Positions 9,901 through 16,987 of a DNA stretch of 64,000 nt are shown here, piece by piece. The DNA comes from Blastocatellia bacterium. Lineage in GTDB: Bacteria > Acidobacteriota > Blastocatellia > HR10 > J050. Position 1 is the stretch's first letter; the number at the start of each line of letters is the position of its first letter. The notes under the pieces were generated by a model. It saw only the letters and a program-made list of their open reading frames with translations, did no database searches and was not told the origin of the DNA. The translations under genes and the position numbers were made by a program. The stretch is from assembly GCA_025054955.1 (NCBI GenBank), contig JANWZE010000055.1:1-64000 (forward strand). Reading direction: 5' to 3'.

Positions 9901-10336
9901 GATTGTCGGGCAAGGACAGCAAGTCGTCCTGCAAACGTCTGACTTGGACCCCGGAGCTGCACAATCGGTCGTGATTCGATTAGAGGTTCAAGATGGACAC
10001 GGCGGTAGAGTGAGTGGGCAGAAGACGATCACCATTGAACCGCGAATGGGTCATTCATCGGAGTCGTCCGGAGCGCCGCTGGTGGTGACTAAGACAAGTC
10101 GAACGGTGCAACGCCCGTCTCAGGTGGAAGACGCCGCTACACTAGCAAAGAAAGCTGAGGAGTCGTTAAGCCAGGCTCAGGCTTTGTTTCAGAGTCGGCA
10201 GTATGACGCTGCCATCCAAGAACTGGAACGAGCTTTGAAAGCTGATCCGAATAATCCGCGGCTGCGCGAGCGTAAGGCGGCCATCGAGAAAGTGAAGGAC
10301 ATCTTGAATAAGCCGACTGACCAAGGGACGAACTGA
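6983..10336 (+). CDS. Membrane pseudokinase with zinc ribbons, PKD-like and TPR domains
   Basis: The product has 1117 residues. It opens with a zinc ribbon (CLSC...CHHC). A Ser/Thr-kinase fold follows (about 25-300), recognisable from HGVFHGDITPAHV and YAPPERHVGKLSAATDIYMLG. The beta-3 lysine is not apparent, the Asn of the catalytic loop is His, and DFG is replaced by CFAS, so it is probably catalytically dead. Two more zinc-ribbon-like pairs (CSNPAC...CSVC and CPSTAC...CPES) follow, then an acidic low-complexity region (~590-890), a membrane helix (~899-922), a PKD/Ig-like domain and a TPR unit (AQALFQSRQYDAAIQELERALKADPNN). The RBS is AGGGGG. The next gene carries related PKD domains. The ligand is unknown; a scaffold or sensor is likely. 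Confidence 0.75.
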   Translation: MILTATVNCLSCDQQNEVGDGLCHHCGRSLPMLCEGARLLSYEIGKQLDASANRVTFLAVDNYRGEPCILHEVLAQPGQAGLQHRLMQALIPIKGVTSASVQDFVILAKEHHGFIAEYVEGHTLGEEVKHAGAFSEEKALTTLHEIMDVLDELHRHGVFHGDITPAHVLRQKADGQLRLICFASLTDLAMLLGQASGSAVMEGLSRVAYAPPERHVGKLSAATDIYMLGLTFICLVTASEPSEVYRDYFDTTSQMWRTEALPVREHVKQVLARMLCSEASARFQTLDELRNELTRSEHFRSCSNPACQETLDEAQAICSVCGHEFERGWLTRWEAETLEPAFASDIIEAIANKDQLFIPLQRMRIEPTALEHHWNLVIERFTGADEANLQAWLLSDLIPVLQSNMVIQTRRLGWAKRDSLVEAALSRGMTREAALAILRQECAKRAVIIKPRLMYCPSTACVCSVIHQDLSLCPESGAKLVEPSLDVWMDRLVRPALNANIWMTLQDKQALIERAVECGLPALEAERAFTAEVEQRIGAGVECFSQWVERIAAITEHDDCVTAQTVADFLAEAERLALRPEAVDQTLNLLVPRYAQLRLEMQSAESEELMDRQPVDLIEGSSSVLDVAREDSEQPIPSLEFDAAMSSATPLDDAGALESIADVCMDVSMVHALGRELIAAPVICEESTFTEPEESSDDQTAVMSETEDETWNWLSAKVDEVAWQEPSDEVCSYAQSDTEVEVDVTAHRSPWDDLSSEELSMSPVATSQNDEIFGSARLEQAGPACDEHAGDVRSQGFSGELFISPSQRPETMGMDDRQDASATSSEELLMCSGYTTNDENDISWEASWLSMETDSAAGASSITTVMSDGSPSDASQPMAVEPVESATSIEQVGRHGIKRHRWAIAAGLLLLVVGGLSVFLLRDGAKANSAPTLSMLEASSDRIQAGQEVTLTAQASDLDGDSLAYTWNASAGTIVGQGQQVVLQTSDLDPGAAQSVVIRLEVQDGHGGRVSGQKTITIEPRMGHSSESSGAPLVVTKTSRTVQRPSQVEDAATLAKKAEESLSQAQALFQSRQYDAAIQELERALKADPNNPRLRERKAAIEKVKDILNKPTDQGTN

Positions 10337-10465
10337 TGAGAAGCACCGGCGCAGGCCGATGGCAACAAGCGTTCACTCGTTCAGGCACAGCGCGACCCTG
10401 CGCAGCACGCAACAAAAATCAAGTGGGGAGGTCGCGCTGACCAAGCATCTCGATAAGGAGGCGCA

Positions 10466-11641
10466 GTGGCAATCATGGCACACGTGGCACATCAAGGAAG
10501 ACAGAAAAGACAGCGTCGGATTCTTGTACTACTTATCGCGGCGGCGATGAGCGTCATTAGTTCATCGAGCGCGAGCAGCTCGTTCAGTGCTGAAGACGGA
10601 CAGGCGGTTGCTTCTAAGCCCAAGGCGCTCAGCCTGGAGCAAGTACGGCAACTGATCGCTGTAGCGCCTGACGCCGTCGTGGCCGGCGAGATTCGCGAGC
10701 GTGGCCTTGAGTTTCGATTGACGCCCAAGGTTCTCGATCACTTGCGCACCATTGGTGTGGGCAGTGAAACGGCCAAAACACTCAATGCGCTCATGCCGGC
10801 CAATAGTTGGCCAACGCTTGTGCTGAAGGCTGAACGGACGGAGTTGGTTCATGGCGAGTCAATCACCATTGTTGCTGAAGCTAACGATCTGGATGATGAC
10901 CCGCTTCAATATCGTTGGTTCACTTCTGCCGGCTCGATTGTCGGTGAAGGCCCGACCGTTCAGTTGCGCACCGAGAGTATTGGCCTTAACGCCCGCTCGC
11001 TCTCGTTCCTGGTGGGATTGGAAGTAGCCGACGGACGTGGAGGAGTCGCACGACAGGCGCTCGCCTTCTCACTGAAACCTCCCAACCGAGCGCCCAGCGC
11101 GTCCATTCGCGCAGAAAAGACCGAGCTGGTTCGCGGTGAAGACCTGGTTCTGGAGGCTGAAGCAAACGACCCGGATGGTGATCCGCTGGAGTTTCAGTGG
11201 TCAACCACAGGTGGCACGGTTGATGGTGACGGCCAGCGTGTGACACTACGAACTGACAAGATGACGCTCGAAAAAGGCTCTGACTCTGTCACCGTTGCTC
11301 TCAAGGTCACCGATGGCAGGGAGGGTACGGCCACGGATACACTGACGATTGAGGTTCGTGCGCCCAAACCAGTCGCTGTCACACCTGCCGAACCGATCAG
11401 GAGGGTCACTCCTCAATATCCGGTCTCGGCCCGGGCGCTCCGCCTTACCGGCCAGGTTGTTGTTGAGGTCACGATTGATGAGCGTGGAAACGTGGTTGCG
11501 GCCGAACCAGTGGAAGGACCACCGATGTTCTGGAATGAAGCGGTGGCAGCCGTCAAAATGTGGAAATTCCGTCCAGCAATGCAGGGCAATCAACCAGTGA
11601 AATCCACCAAGCGGATCGGATTTAGCTTTACCAATCCGTGA
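10466..11641 (+). CDS. Secreted protein with two PKD-like domains and a TonB C-terminal domain
   Basis: The product has 391 residues. An N-terminal hydrophobic segment (RILVLLIAAAMSVISSSSA) looks like a signal or anchor. Two PKD/Ig-like repeats follow (each with ..RTELVHGE/..KTELVRGE... ANDxDDDPLQY). The last ~85 residues are a TonB C-terminal fold (PIRRVTPQYPVSARALRLTGQVVVEVTIDERGNV). The PKD domains resemble that of the preceding kinase-like protein, so the two genes probably share ancestry and act together at the envelope. GTG 10466 is chosen because AAGGAGG at 10454-10460 is correctly spaced; ATG 10475 is an alternative. No ExbBD partner is in the window. Confidence 0.75.
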   Translation: MAIMAHVAHQGRQKRQRRILVLLIAAAMSVISSSSASSSFSAEDGQAVASKPKALSLEQVRQLIAVAPDAVVAGEIRERGLEFRLTPKVLDHLRTIGVGSETAKTLNALMPANSWPTLVLKAERTELVHGESITIVAEANDLDDDPLQYRWFTSAGSIVGEGPTVQLRTESIGLNARSLSFLVGLEVADGRGGVARQALAFSLKPPNRAPSASIRAEKTELVRGEDLVLEAEANDPDGDPLEFQWSTTGGTVDGDGQRVTLRTDKMTLEKGSDSVTVALKVTDGREGTATDTLTIEVRAPKPVAVTPAEPIRRVTPQYPVSARALRLTGQVVVEVTIDERGNVVAAEPVEGPPMFWNEAVAAVKMWKFRPAMQGNQPVKSTKRIGFSFTNP

Positions 11642-11969
11642 ATCTCCTGAATCAGCAGAGTTGCCGAGTGATAAAAGCCCGTTTGATTGAAGCGACGGCG
11701 CTGAGCGCGACGGCCGTTGCGGCGTTCTGAATCTCTCTGGAGGCACCGGCCGGCGCATTGTGAGCGGACGATGGAGCAATCCGCTGGGATCGTCCGGGCG
11801 ATGCGCGAGAGCGGATGGCCTTTGGCTTTAATCTCCAGCGTGTTGAACCAACGTTGCCCTTTCCTCTCTCGCCGTGCGTTAGACGATCGCGGGCGTGCTG
11901 CGAATGATCGTGGTGGTCGTTCTCTTGGCTTGCCATTGAGAGAAGCGAGCAGGTAAGATTCTGGACAAT
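11642..11969. repeat. Intergenic region with copy L of the sequence flanking hicBA
   Basis: From about 11743 to 11850 the sequence repeats two things. 11743-11805 matches 12530-12592 on the other side of hicBA. 11770-11850 matches the 3' end of the Thr-editing-domain gene (12633 onward), including CGGATGGCCTTTGGCTTTAA. The fragment is not a gene. The rest of the region has no feature I can name. Confidence 0.75.
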
Positions 11970-12278
11970 ATGAAAATCAAAGTGTTTTCGCTGGCTCGTT
12001 ACGTTGAAGAAGCTCTCAAAAAAGCAGAATACGCTCGCGATGAAGACGGCGTTGTGATTGCCAAGGTTCCTACGGTTTCCGGTTTTTTTGCGCAGGGGGA
12101 TAGCTTTGAAGAGGCGCGTGAGAACCTGCGCGAGGTGATTGAGGGCAATGTGCTGTTAGCCTTGCAACTGGGCCTTGAGATCCCGCGTATCGAGGGAGTA
12201 GAGATTCTGGAGCGCCGAGTGGCTCGGCATAGCAAGAAAGCATGGCCAGACTCACACCGCTTAAACCGGCAGAAGTGA
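11970..12278 (+). CDS. hicB: HicB-family antitoxin
   Basis: The 102-residue protein has the degenerate RNase H-like HicB fold: ALKKAEYARDEDGVVIAKVPTVSGFFAQGDSFEEARENLREVIEG. This matches the family pattern of a short beta hairpin followed by G-x-TxEEA and a helix. HicB neutralises HicA and usually represses the operon. The 3' end overlaps hicA by 37 bp, so the order is antitoxin then toxin. The module lies between direct repeats (11743-11805 and 12530-12592). Confidence 0.88.
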   Translation: MKIKVFSLARYVEEALKKAEYARDEDGVVIAKVPTVSGFFAQGDSFEEARENLREVIEGNVLLALQLGLEIPRIEGVEILERRVARHSKKAWPDSHRLNRQK

Positions 12279-12466
12279 TGCGTAAGCTGAGGTCGCTTGG
12301 CTTTCTCGGCCCGTTTCCCGGAGGTCGGCATCAACGGATGGTGCACCCGCAGACGAATAAGATTATTCCCGTGCCGGTGCATAAGGGAAAGGATGTCAGC
12401 GTCGGACTGATTCGTGAAATCATCCGCGAAGTGGGAATTTCAGTAGAGGATTGGATCAACCTCTAG
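12242..12466 (+). CDS. hicA: HicA-family mRNA interferase toxin
   Basis: The 74-residue protein has the dsRBD-like HicA fold. The catalytic-His region is GGRHQRMVHPQTNKIIPVP, followed by H-K-GKDVSVGLIREIIREVGIS. HicA toxins cut mRNA and tmRNA when not bound by HicB. The gene begins inside hicB, 37 bp before its stop, which implies coupled translation. The key His (GGRH) is present, so an active toxin is expected. Confidence 0.88.
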   Translation: MARLTPLKPAEVMRKLRSLGFLGPFPGGRHQRMVHPQTNKIIPVPVHKGKDVSVGLIREIIREVGISVEDWINL

Positions 12467-12632
12467 GGCCTTGAGGGTTACTCATCATAGGTGAGTTGCA
12501 GTCGGTTTATTCCACCGTTTTTTGTAGAAGCACCGGCCGGCGCATTGTGAGCGGCCGATGGAGCAATCCGCTGGGATCGTCCGGGCGACGCGCGATGTCC
12601 CGGCGTGTGTACGGAATGGTAGGGATGATGGA
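12467..12632. repeat. Copy R of the sequence flanking hicBA
   Basis: Positions 12530-12592 repeat 11743-11805 with few changes (GCACCGGCCGGCGCATTGTG onward). Part of it, about GCTGGGATCGTCCGGGC, also recurs at 12639-12655 inside the 3' end of the Thr-editing-domain gene. So three partial copies of that gene end lie within 1 kb. Confidence 0.75.
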
Positions 12633-13058
12633 TCAATTCGCTGGGATCGTCCGGGCAATGCGCGAGAGCGGATGGCCTTTGGCTTTAATCTCCAGCGTGT
12701 TGAACCAGCCGAACGGGCTGCGGTATGTAGTGAACCCGCGCGCGGCGAGCGTTGAGGCTAATTCCTTCAAGACATCAACAGCGACCGTCGGGTTGGCCAG
12801 CTCGGCGAACAAGTGCGCGAACGAATGCACCACCAGCGTAGAGACCTTCAGTTGACGCGCGATTGTTTCGATCTCTTGAGCCGCTCGTTGGACAACGAGT
12901 GTGGGATTTGATTCGTCGGACTTTTCCACAGCGGTGAGAATGACGATCGCTTCCTCGACGGCAACGACTCGTTCAATTGGCTCTTCGATCAGTTTGGAGC
13001 GGCCCTTCTCGGTCAATTCACTTCTGAAGGCATCAACATGAATCATCAGCATTCTCAT
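12633..13058 (-). CDS. Stand-alone archaeal-type threonyl-tRNA synthetase editing domain
   Basis: The 141-residue protein matches the tRNA-Thr_ED family, the editing domain of archaeal ThrRS that removes Ser from Ser-tRNA(Thr). The start [19 protein letters not shown] and the C-terminal signature [11 protein letters not shown]...[20 protein letters not shown] are highly characteristic. It lacks the catalytic and anticodon domains, so it would act in trans. Its ATG overlaps the aroF stop (ATGA), and GGAGG lies upstream. It is the last gene of the G3E-argS-aroF operon. Fragments of its 3' end are repeated on both sides of hicBA. Confidence 0.85.
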   Translation of the reverse strand: MRMLMIHVDAFRSELTEKGRSKLIEEPIERVVAVEEAIVILTAVEKSDESNPTLVVQRAAQEIETIARQLKVSTLVVHSFAHLFAELANPTVAVDVLKELASTLAARGFTTYRSPFGWFNTLEIKAKGHPLSRIARTIPAN

Positions 13059-13909
13059 CGGCGGGCCTCCGCCAGCACGCTTCTGTGAGCCGGGCGTACA
13101 ATCGCTGCGATCCGTTCGATCTGGCCGAGCAATTGGCGGAATTGTTCTGGCGTAATCGCTTGTTGGCCGTCGCACTGAGCGGTTTCCGGCTGATGGTGAA
13201 CTTCTACAAGGAGGCCGTCGGCGCCGACAGCGACGCTGGCGCGAGCCAGTGGCATCACTTTGCTACGATCCCCCGTGCCGTGGCTCGGATCAACAATGAT
13301 CGGTAAATGGGTGAGCTGTTGCAGCGTCGGCACAACCGTCAGGTCAAGCGTGAAGCGCGAATGCTGTCCGAAGGTTCGAATGCCGCGTTCGCACAGCACC
13401 ACATTGGGATTGCCTTCGAGCATGATGTATTCAGCCGCCAGCAGGAGTTCTTCCACCGTGGCGGCCATGCCGCGTTTCAACAGCACGGGCAGTGGCGAGC
13501 GGCCGGCGCGTCGCAGCAGGCTGAAATTTTGCATGTTTCGCGCGCCGATCTGAATCATGTCGGCATACGCCTCCACTAGTTCGAGGCTCTCTGCGTCGAG
13601 CGCTTCGGTCACCACGGCAAGGCCGAATCGTTCGCGGGCTTCTGCAAGGATGCGCAGCCCGGGTTCACCTAAGCCTTGGAATGAGTAAGGCGATGTGCGG
13701 GGCTTATAGGCTCCGCCACGAAACAACTTGATGCCCAGCCGACTCACCTGCTCAGCGATGGTCAACGTTTGCTCGCGGCTTTCGACAGCGCACGGGCCGG
13801 CGATGATTGTGAGTGCATCTCCGCCGATCTGGACGCCGCCAACGTTGACCACGGTCTTCGTATCGCGCGCTGCCCAACTGACCAGATGAAATGTTTTTAG
13901 TGCGTTCAT
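13055..13909 (-). CDS. aroF: 3-deoxy-7-phosphoheptulonate (DAHP) synthase, type I beta
   Basis: The 284-residue enzyme condenses PEP and erythrose 4-phosphate in the first step of the shikimate pathway. Typical segments are [47 protein letters not shown] and VDPSHGTG. It lacks the long N-terminal regulatory domain of type I alpha enzymes. ATG 13909 lies 4 bp after the argS stop; the longer open frame upstream runs over argS and is not real. Its stop overlaps the next start (ATGA). Confidence 0.93.
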   Translation of the reverse strand: MNALKTFHLVSWAARDTKTVVNVGGVQIGGDALTIIAGPCAVESREQTLTIAEQVSRLGIKLFRGGAYKPRTSPYSFQGLGEPGLRILAEARERFGLAVVTEALDAESLELVEAYADMIQIGARNMQNFSLLRRAGRSPLPVLLKRGMAATVEELLLAAEYIMLEGNPNVVLCERGIRTFGQHSRFTLDLTVVPTLQQLTHLPIIVDPSHGTGDRSKVMPLARASVAVGADGLLVEVHHQPETAQCDGQQAITPEQFRQLLGQIERIAAIVRPAHRSVLAEARR

Positions 13910-13913
13910 GCTG

Positions 13914-15962
13914 TTACATCCGTTCGGGCGCCTCGATGCCCAGCACAGCGAGCGCCCGCCGCAACTGGCGCTCAACGATCTCCGTGATGGCGAGCAACAG
14001 CGTTCGTCGTGATTGATCTGGCTCACGCAAGATCGGGTAGTTGTGATAAAAGACGTTGAATCGCTGCGCCAACGTGAATGCGTGTTTGGCCACAAAGGCT
14101 GGTTCGAGGCTGTCGCACGCCTGGTCAATGACTCGATCGAGCCGCCCGGCCTGATAAATGAGCGACCACAGTTCAGTTCCGTCCTCGCCATTGAGTATCT
14201 GACGAAGCGACTCTTCCGGCACGCTGTCAATCGGCTCTCGTCGCAGGCCGGCCGCTTCAGCCTTGCGGAAGATACTATTGGCGCGAACGACAGCATACTG
14301 AATATAGGGGCCAGTTTCGCCTTCAAACGAGAGCGCTTCTTGAAAATCGAATGTGATGGCTGTTGTCCGGGTGTATTTGAGCAAAAAGTATCGCAAGGCG
14401 CCGATGGCAATCTGATGAGCCACGTCTCTTTGTTGATCTACTGGCGCGTCGGGCTGCCGCGCGCGCACTTCGGCCAGAGCGCGTTCTTCAAGTTTGTCAA
14501 TGAGGTCGTCAACTTTGACGCCGAGTCCGCGACGACCCGACATATTGATTTGTTGCCGGCGCAGTTCATCGGGCTGGAGTTCAATGCCCAGCTCCAGACA
14601 AGCCTGCGGCGAGAGCGCCACCTTCTCATACGCAACGTGAGCGGATCGGCTCAAATCCAGCTCCGGCGCGACTCTGGCCAGCGCCTCTTTGACGTACTTC
14701 TGGGGATATGTCTGTTCAACGCCGATCACGTTCAGATAAGCAGCGCCGAAACCAAACATCGGACGGGTTTGGCGTGTCTGCTGAGTGACTTCAGTTGTCG
14801 TGATCCATGTTTCGTGTTTGTCCGGGTAGGTGCGAAACGGTTTGTAGTTGAAATCTACGCCGAGCTTGCCCAGTTTCCACAGATGGTAGGCAATATCCTT
14901 TCCTGTGTAATTGACCGTACCATCTGAGCGGACCAGCACCTTATCGGGATCATAAGTTGGCTGCTCACGTGCCGGCAGGTCTTCTGTTTCTTCCGATGTT
15001 TGAGGGCTGGTATCTGAGAGTTGAGTTTTGAAGTCCGAAGTCTGATGTTTATCTTCCGCCTTCATCACCCAGCAACCAGCGTTGCGGCCTGTGGTCTCAT
15101 AGACGATCGTGCCGGTTTGTTTGAGGATTTCAAAGGCCAACTCCCAGAAATGCAAATGGAGAATATCGCTTTCACGCGGCAGCAAATCATAGCGAATCCC
15201 CAGCCGGTCGAATGTATCGAGGTGACAATTCAGGATGCGCGTTGAAATGTAATCGGCCATGAGAGCCGTCGGATGGCCTTCGATTTCCATCTCTTTCAGT
15301 GTTCGGCGACGGTAGTCGAGGTTGTGCGCATCCTGTTCATACCACTGTGTCACCCGCGCGTAGAGGTCCCAGCAGTAATCATCGAACTTGCCGGTTATCT
15401 GCTGAATGTCATCCAGCGATTTCTTTTCAAGATAGAGAAAACCGACAACGACATCGGCCACTTGCACGCCGGTATTGTCAATGTAGTTATGAACTTCGAC
15501 GCGCCGGCCTGTAGCCCGCAGGAGTCGGACGATGGTGTCACCAAGCAGCGCATTGCGCAGATGGCCGACGTGGGCTGCTTTGTTGGGATTGACGCTGGTA
15601 TGCTCGACGATGATTTTGTCGCCTGCTGGCAGCGGTTGCTGCCAGGGCTGCATGAGCTGACGCAGGTAAGACGGACGATCGAGAAAGATGTTGATGTATC
15701 CGGGGCCAGCAATCTCAACACGCGCGATGCCGTCAATCCCGGTGAGGTCAGCGGCGATGGCTTCGGCTATCTTTCTTGGATTTTGCTTCTGGCCGGTTGA
15801 TTTGCTCAACTGTTTAGCCAGCTCAAACGCGATGGGCAACGCGATGTCGCCCAGTTGTGGCGAGGGTGGCGTTTCCACCGGCATGTCGTCACAAGCAATG
15901 TGATACTTCTCTTGAATAATGGCGAGGATGCGTTGTTTGATCGTTGTTTCGATGGATGCCAT
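13914..15962 (-). CDS. argS: Arginyl-tRNA synthetase with an in-frame repeat insertion
   Basis: The 682-residue class I synthetase charges tRNA-Arg. The N-terminal Add-1 domain is followed by the HIGH box ([12 protein letters not shown], near residue 137). The KMSKS position reads NMSGRRG, as in ArgS enzymes with a relaxed motif. The DALR anticodon domain ends the protein. It is about 100 residues longer than many bacterial ArgS. Residues ~300-335 form a polar Ser/Thr-rich stretch ([18 protein letters not shown]), encoded at about 14999-15048, that resembles intergenic repeats of this genome. aroF starts 4 bp after the stop. Confidence 0.94.
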   Translation of the reverse strand: MASIETTIKQRILAIIQEKYHIACDDMPVETPPSPQLGDIALPIAFELAKQLSKSTGQKQNPRKIAEAIAADLTGIDGIARVEIAGPGYINIFLDRPSYLRQLMQPWQQPLPAGDKIIVEHTSVNPNKAAHVGHLRNALLGDTIVRLLRATGRRVEVHNYIDNTGVQVADVVVGFLYLEKKSLDDIQQITGKFDDYCWDLYARVTQWYEQDAHNLDYRRRTLKEMEIEGHPTALMADYISTRILNCHLDTFDRLGIRYDLLPRESDILHLHFWELAFEILKQTGTIVYETTGRNAGCWVMKAEDKHQTSDFKTQLSDTSPQTSEETEDLPAREQPTYDPDKVLVRSDGTVNYTGKDIAYHLWKLGKLGVDFNYKPFRTYPDKHETWITTTEVTQQTRQTRPMFGFGAAYLNVIGVEQTYPQKYVKEALARVAPELDLSRSAHVAYEKVALSPQACLELGIELQPDELRRQQINMSGRRGLGVKVDDLIDKLEERALAEVRARQPDAPVDQQRDVAHQIAIGALRYFLLKYTRTTAITFDFQEALSFEGETGPYIQYAVVRANSIFRKAEAAGLRREPIDSVPEESLRQILNGEDGTELWSLIYQAGRLDRVIDQACDSLEPAFVAKHAFTLAQRFNVFYHNYPILREPDQSRRTLLLAITEIVERQLRRALAVLGIEAPERM

Positions 15963-15964
15963 AT

Positions 15965-16924
15965 CTACGTGTCGCTTTTTTCACAGGCCGTCAATTTGGC
16001 TAAGATGTCGTCGCGGATCCTGTTGATGCGTTGACCGATGAAGACGCCTTGATTGGTGAAGCTCGTTCCGTCGGGGATTCGGTACCAGTCAAAGTCGAAG
16101 CGGCCACACGTATAGTTGAACAGCGAGGCAAACTGAGACTCTTCAAATCGCACAATTCCTTTGGCGCGATACACAGCGCGGGGCAGTCGTTTGAGGAACT
16201 TCTCAAATTTCTCGCGGTCCAGCAAACGCGCGCCTTCATAAGTGAACGACTCGATGCCGTCATCCCGTAGATGATCGGCATGAGCCGTAGCCGCGCCGTT
16301 CATTTTGGCCTGCTGCATGGCTCGGAGTCGTTCGCGGTGCACTGCGGCTGCCGTGCCGAAAAGGATGTCGTGCGGCGCTTGCCCAAAACTCGTCGGCACG
16401 ACCAACGCGCGGCGATTGCGCCACCACAGCCGCCGTTTGACGCGGTTAAGCTGACGTTCATTAACCAGGTCTGTTTTGTTAAGCACAATGAAATCGGCGG
16501 CAGCCACTTGTCGGCGGGCTACCGAGTTGCGCTTCATTTGTTCGATCACGTTGGCTGCATCGGCAACAGTGATGATGGCGTCGGTGCGAAATCCCGCCGT
16601 ATGGACTTCATCGGCCAAGCGCAGTGGGTCAGCCACGCCCGTGGTTTCAATGATAATCAGATTGGGATTGGCGGTCTCCACGATGGACTGCAGAGCCAAC
16701 GCAAACTGGTAATTGACCGAACAGCAAATGCAGCCTGAGGTCAGTTCGATCATCTTTTCCACGTTGAGACATTCGATCTGCTTGCCGTCAATGCCGATCT
16801 CGCCGATTTCATTGACGATGACAGCCACCCGTTTTTGATTCAACCCATGCTGCAAAATGTGCTTCAGCAGCGTGGTTTTGCCGCTGCCTAAGAAGCCCGT
16901 CACGATGTTCACTGCGCAAAACAT
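15965..16924 (-). CDS. G3E-family (CobW/COG0523) metal-chaperone GTPase
   Basis: The 319-residue protein has the Walker A motif GFLGSGKTTLL near residue 12, the family metal-binding CxCC motif (SGCICCSVN), ETTGVADP and NKTDL. The C-terminal CobW_C domain has few His residues. Family members use GTP to deliver zinc, cobalt, nickel or iron; the metal here cannot be told. ATG 16924 is preceded by GGAGG; an upstream extension is not needed. The stop lies 2 bp before the argS ATG, so it leads the argS-aroF operon. Confidence 0.87.
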   Translation of the reverse strand: MFCAVNIVTGFLGSGKTTLLKHILQHGLNQKRVAVIVNEIGEIGIDGKQIECLNVEKMIELTSGCICCSVNYQFALALQSIVETANPNLIIIETTGVADPLRLADEVHTAGFRTDAIITVADAANVIEQMKRNSVARRQVAAADFIVLNKTDLVNERQLNRVKRRLWWRNRRALVVPTSFGQAPHDILFGTAAAVHRERLRAMQQAKMNGAATAHADHLRDDGIESFTYEGARLLDREKFEKFLKRLPRAVYRAKGIVRFEESQFASLFNYTCGRFDFDWYRIPDGTSFTNQGVFIGQRINRIRDDILAKLTACEKSDT

Positions 16925-16987
16925 CGTTGTCACCTCCGCTATCGAGAGACAAGTAAGATTAACACATTTCAATCAGCCTAGCACCGA

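Noticed and set aside
13910-14410. Long N-terminal extension of aroF
   Set aside because: The extra frame overlaps the conserved end of argS in another frame. DAHP synthase homology starts at 13909.
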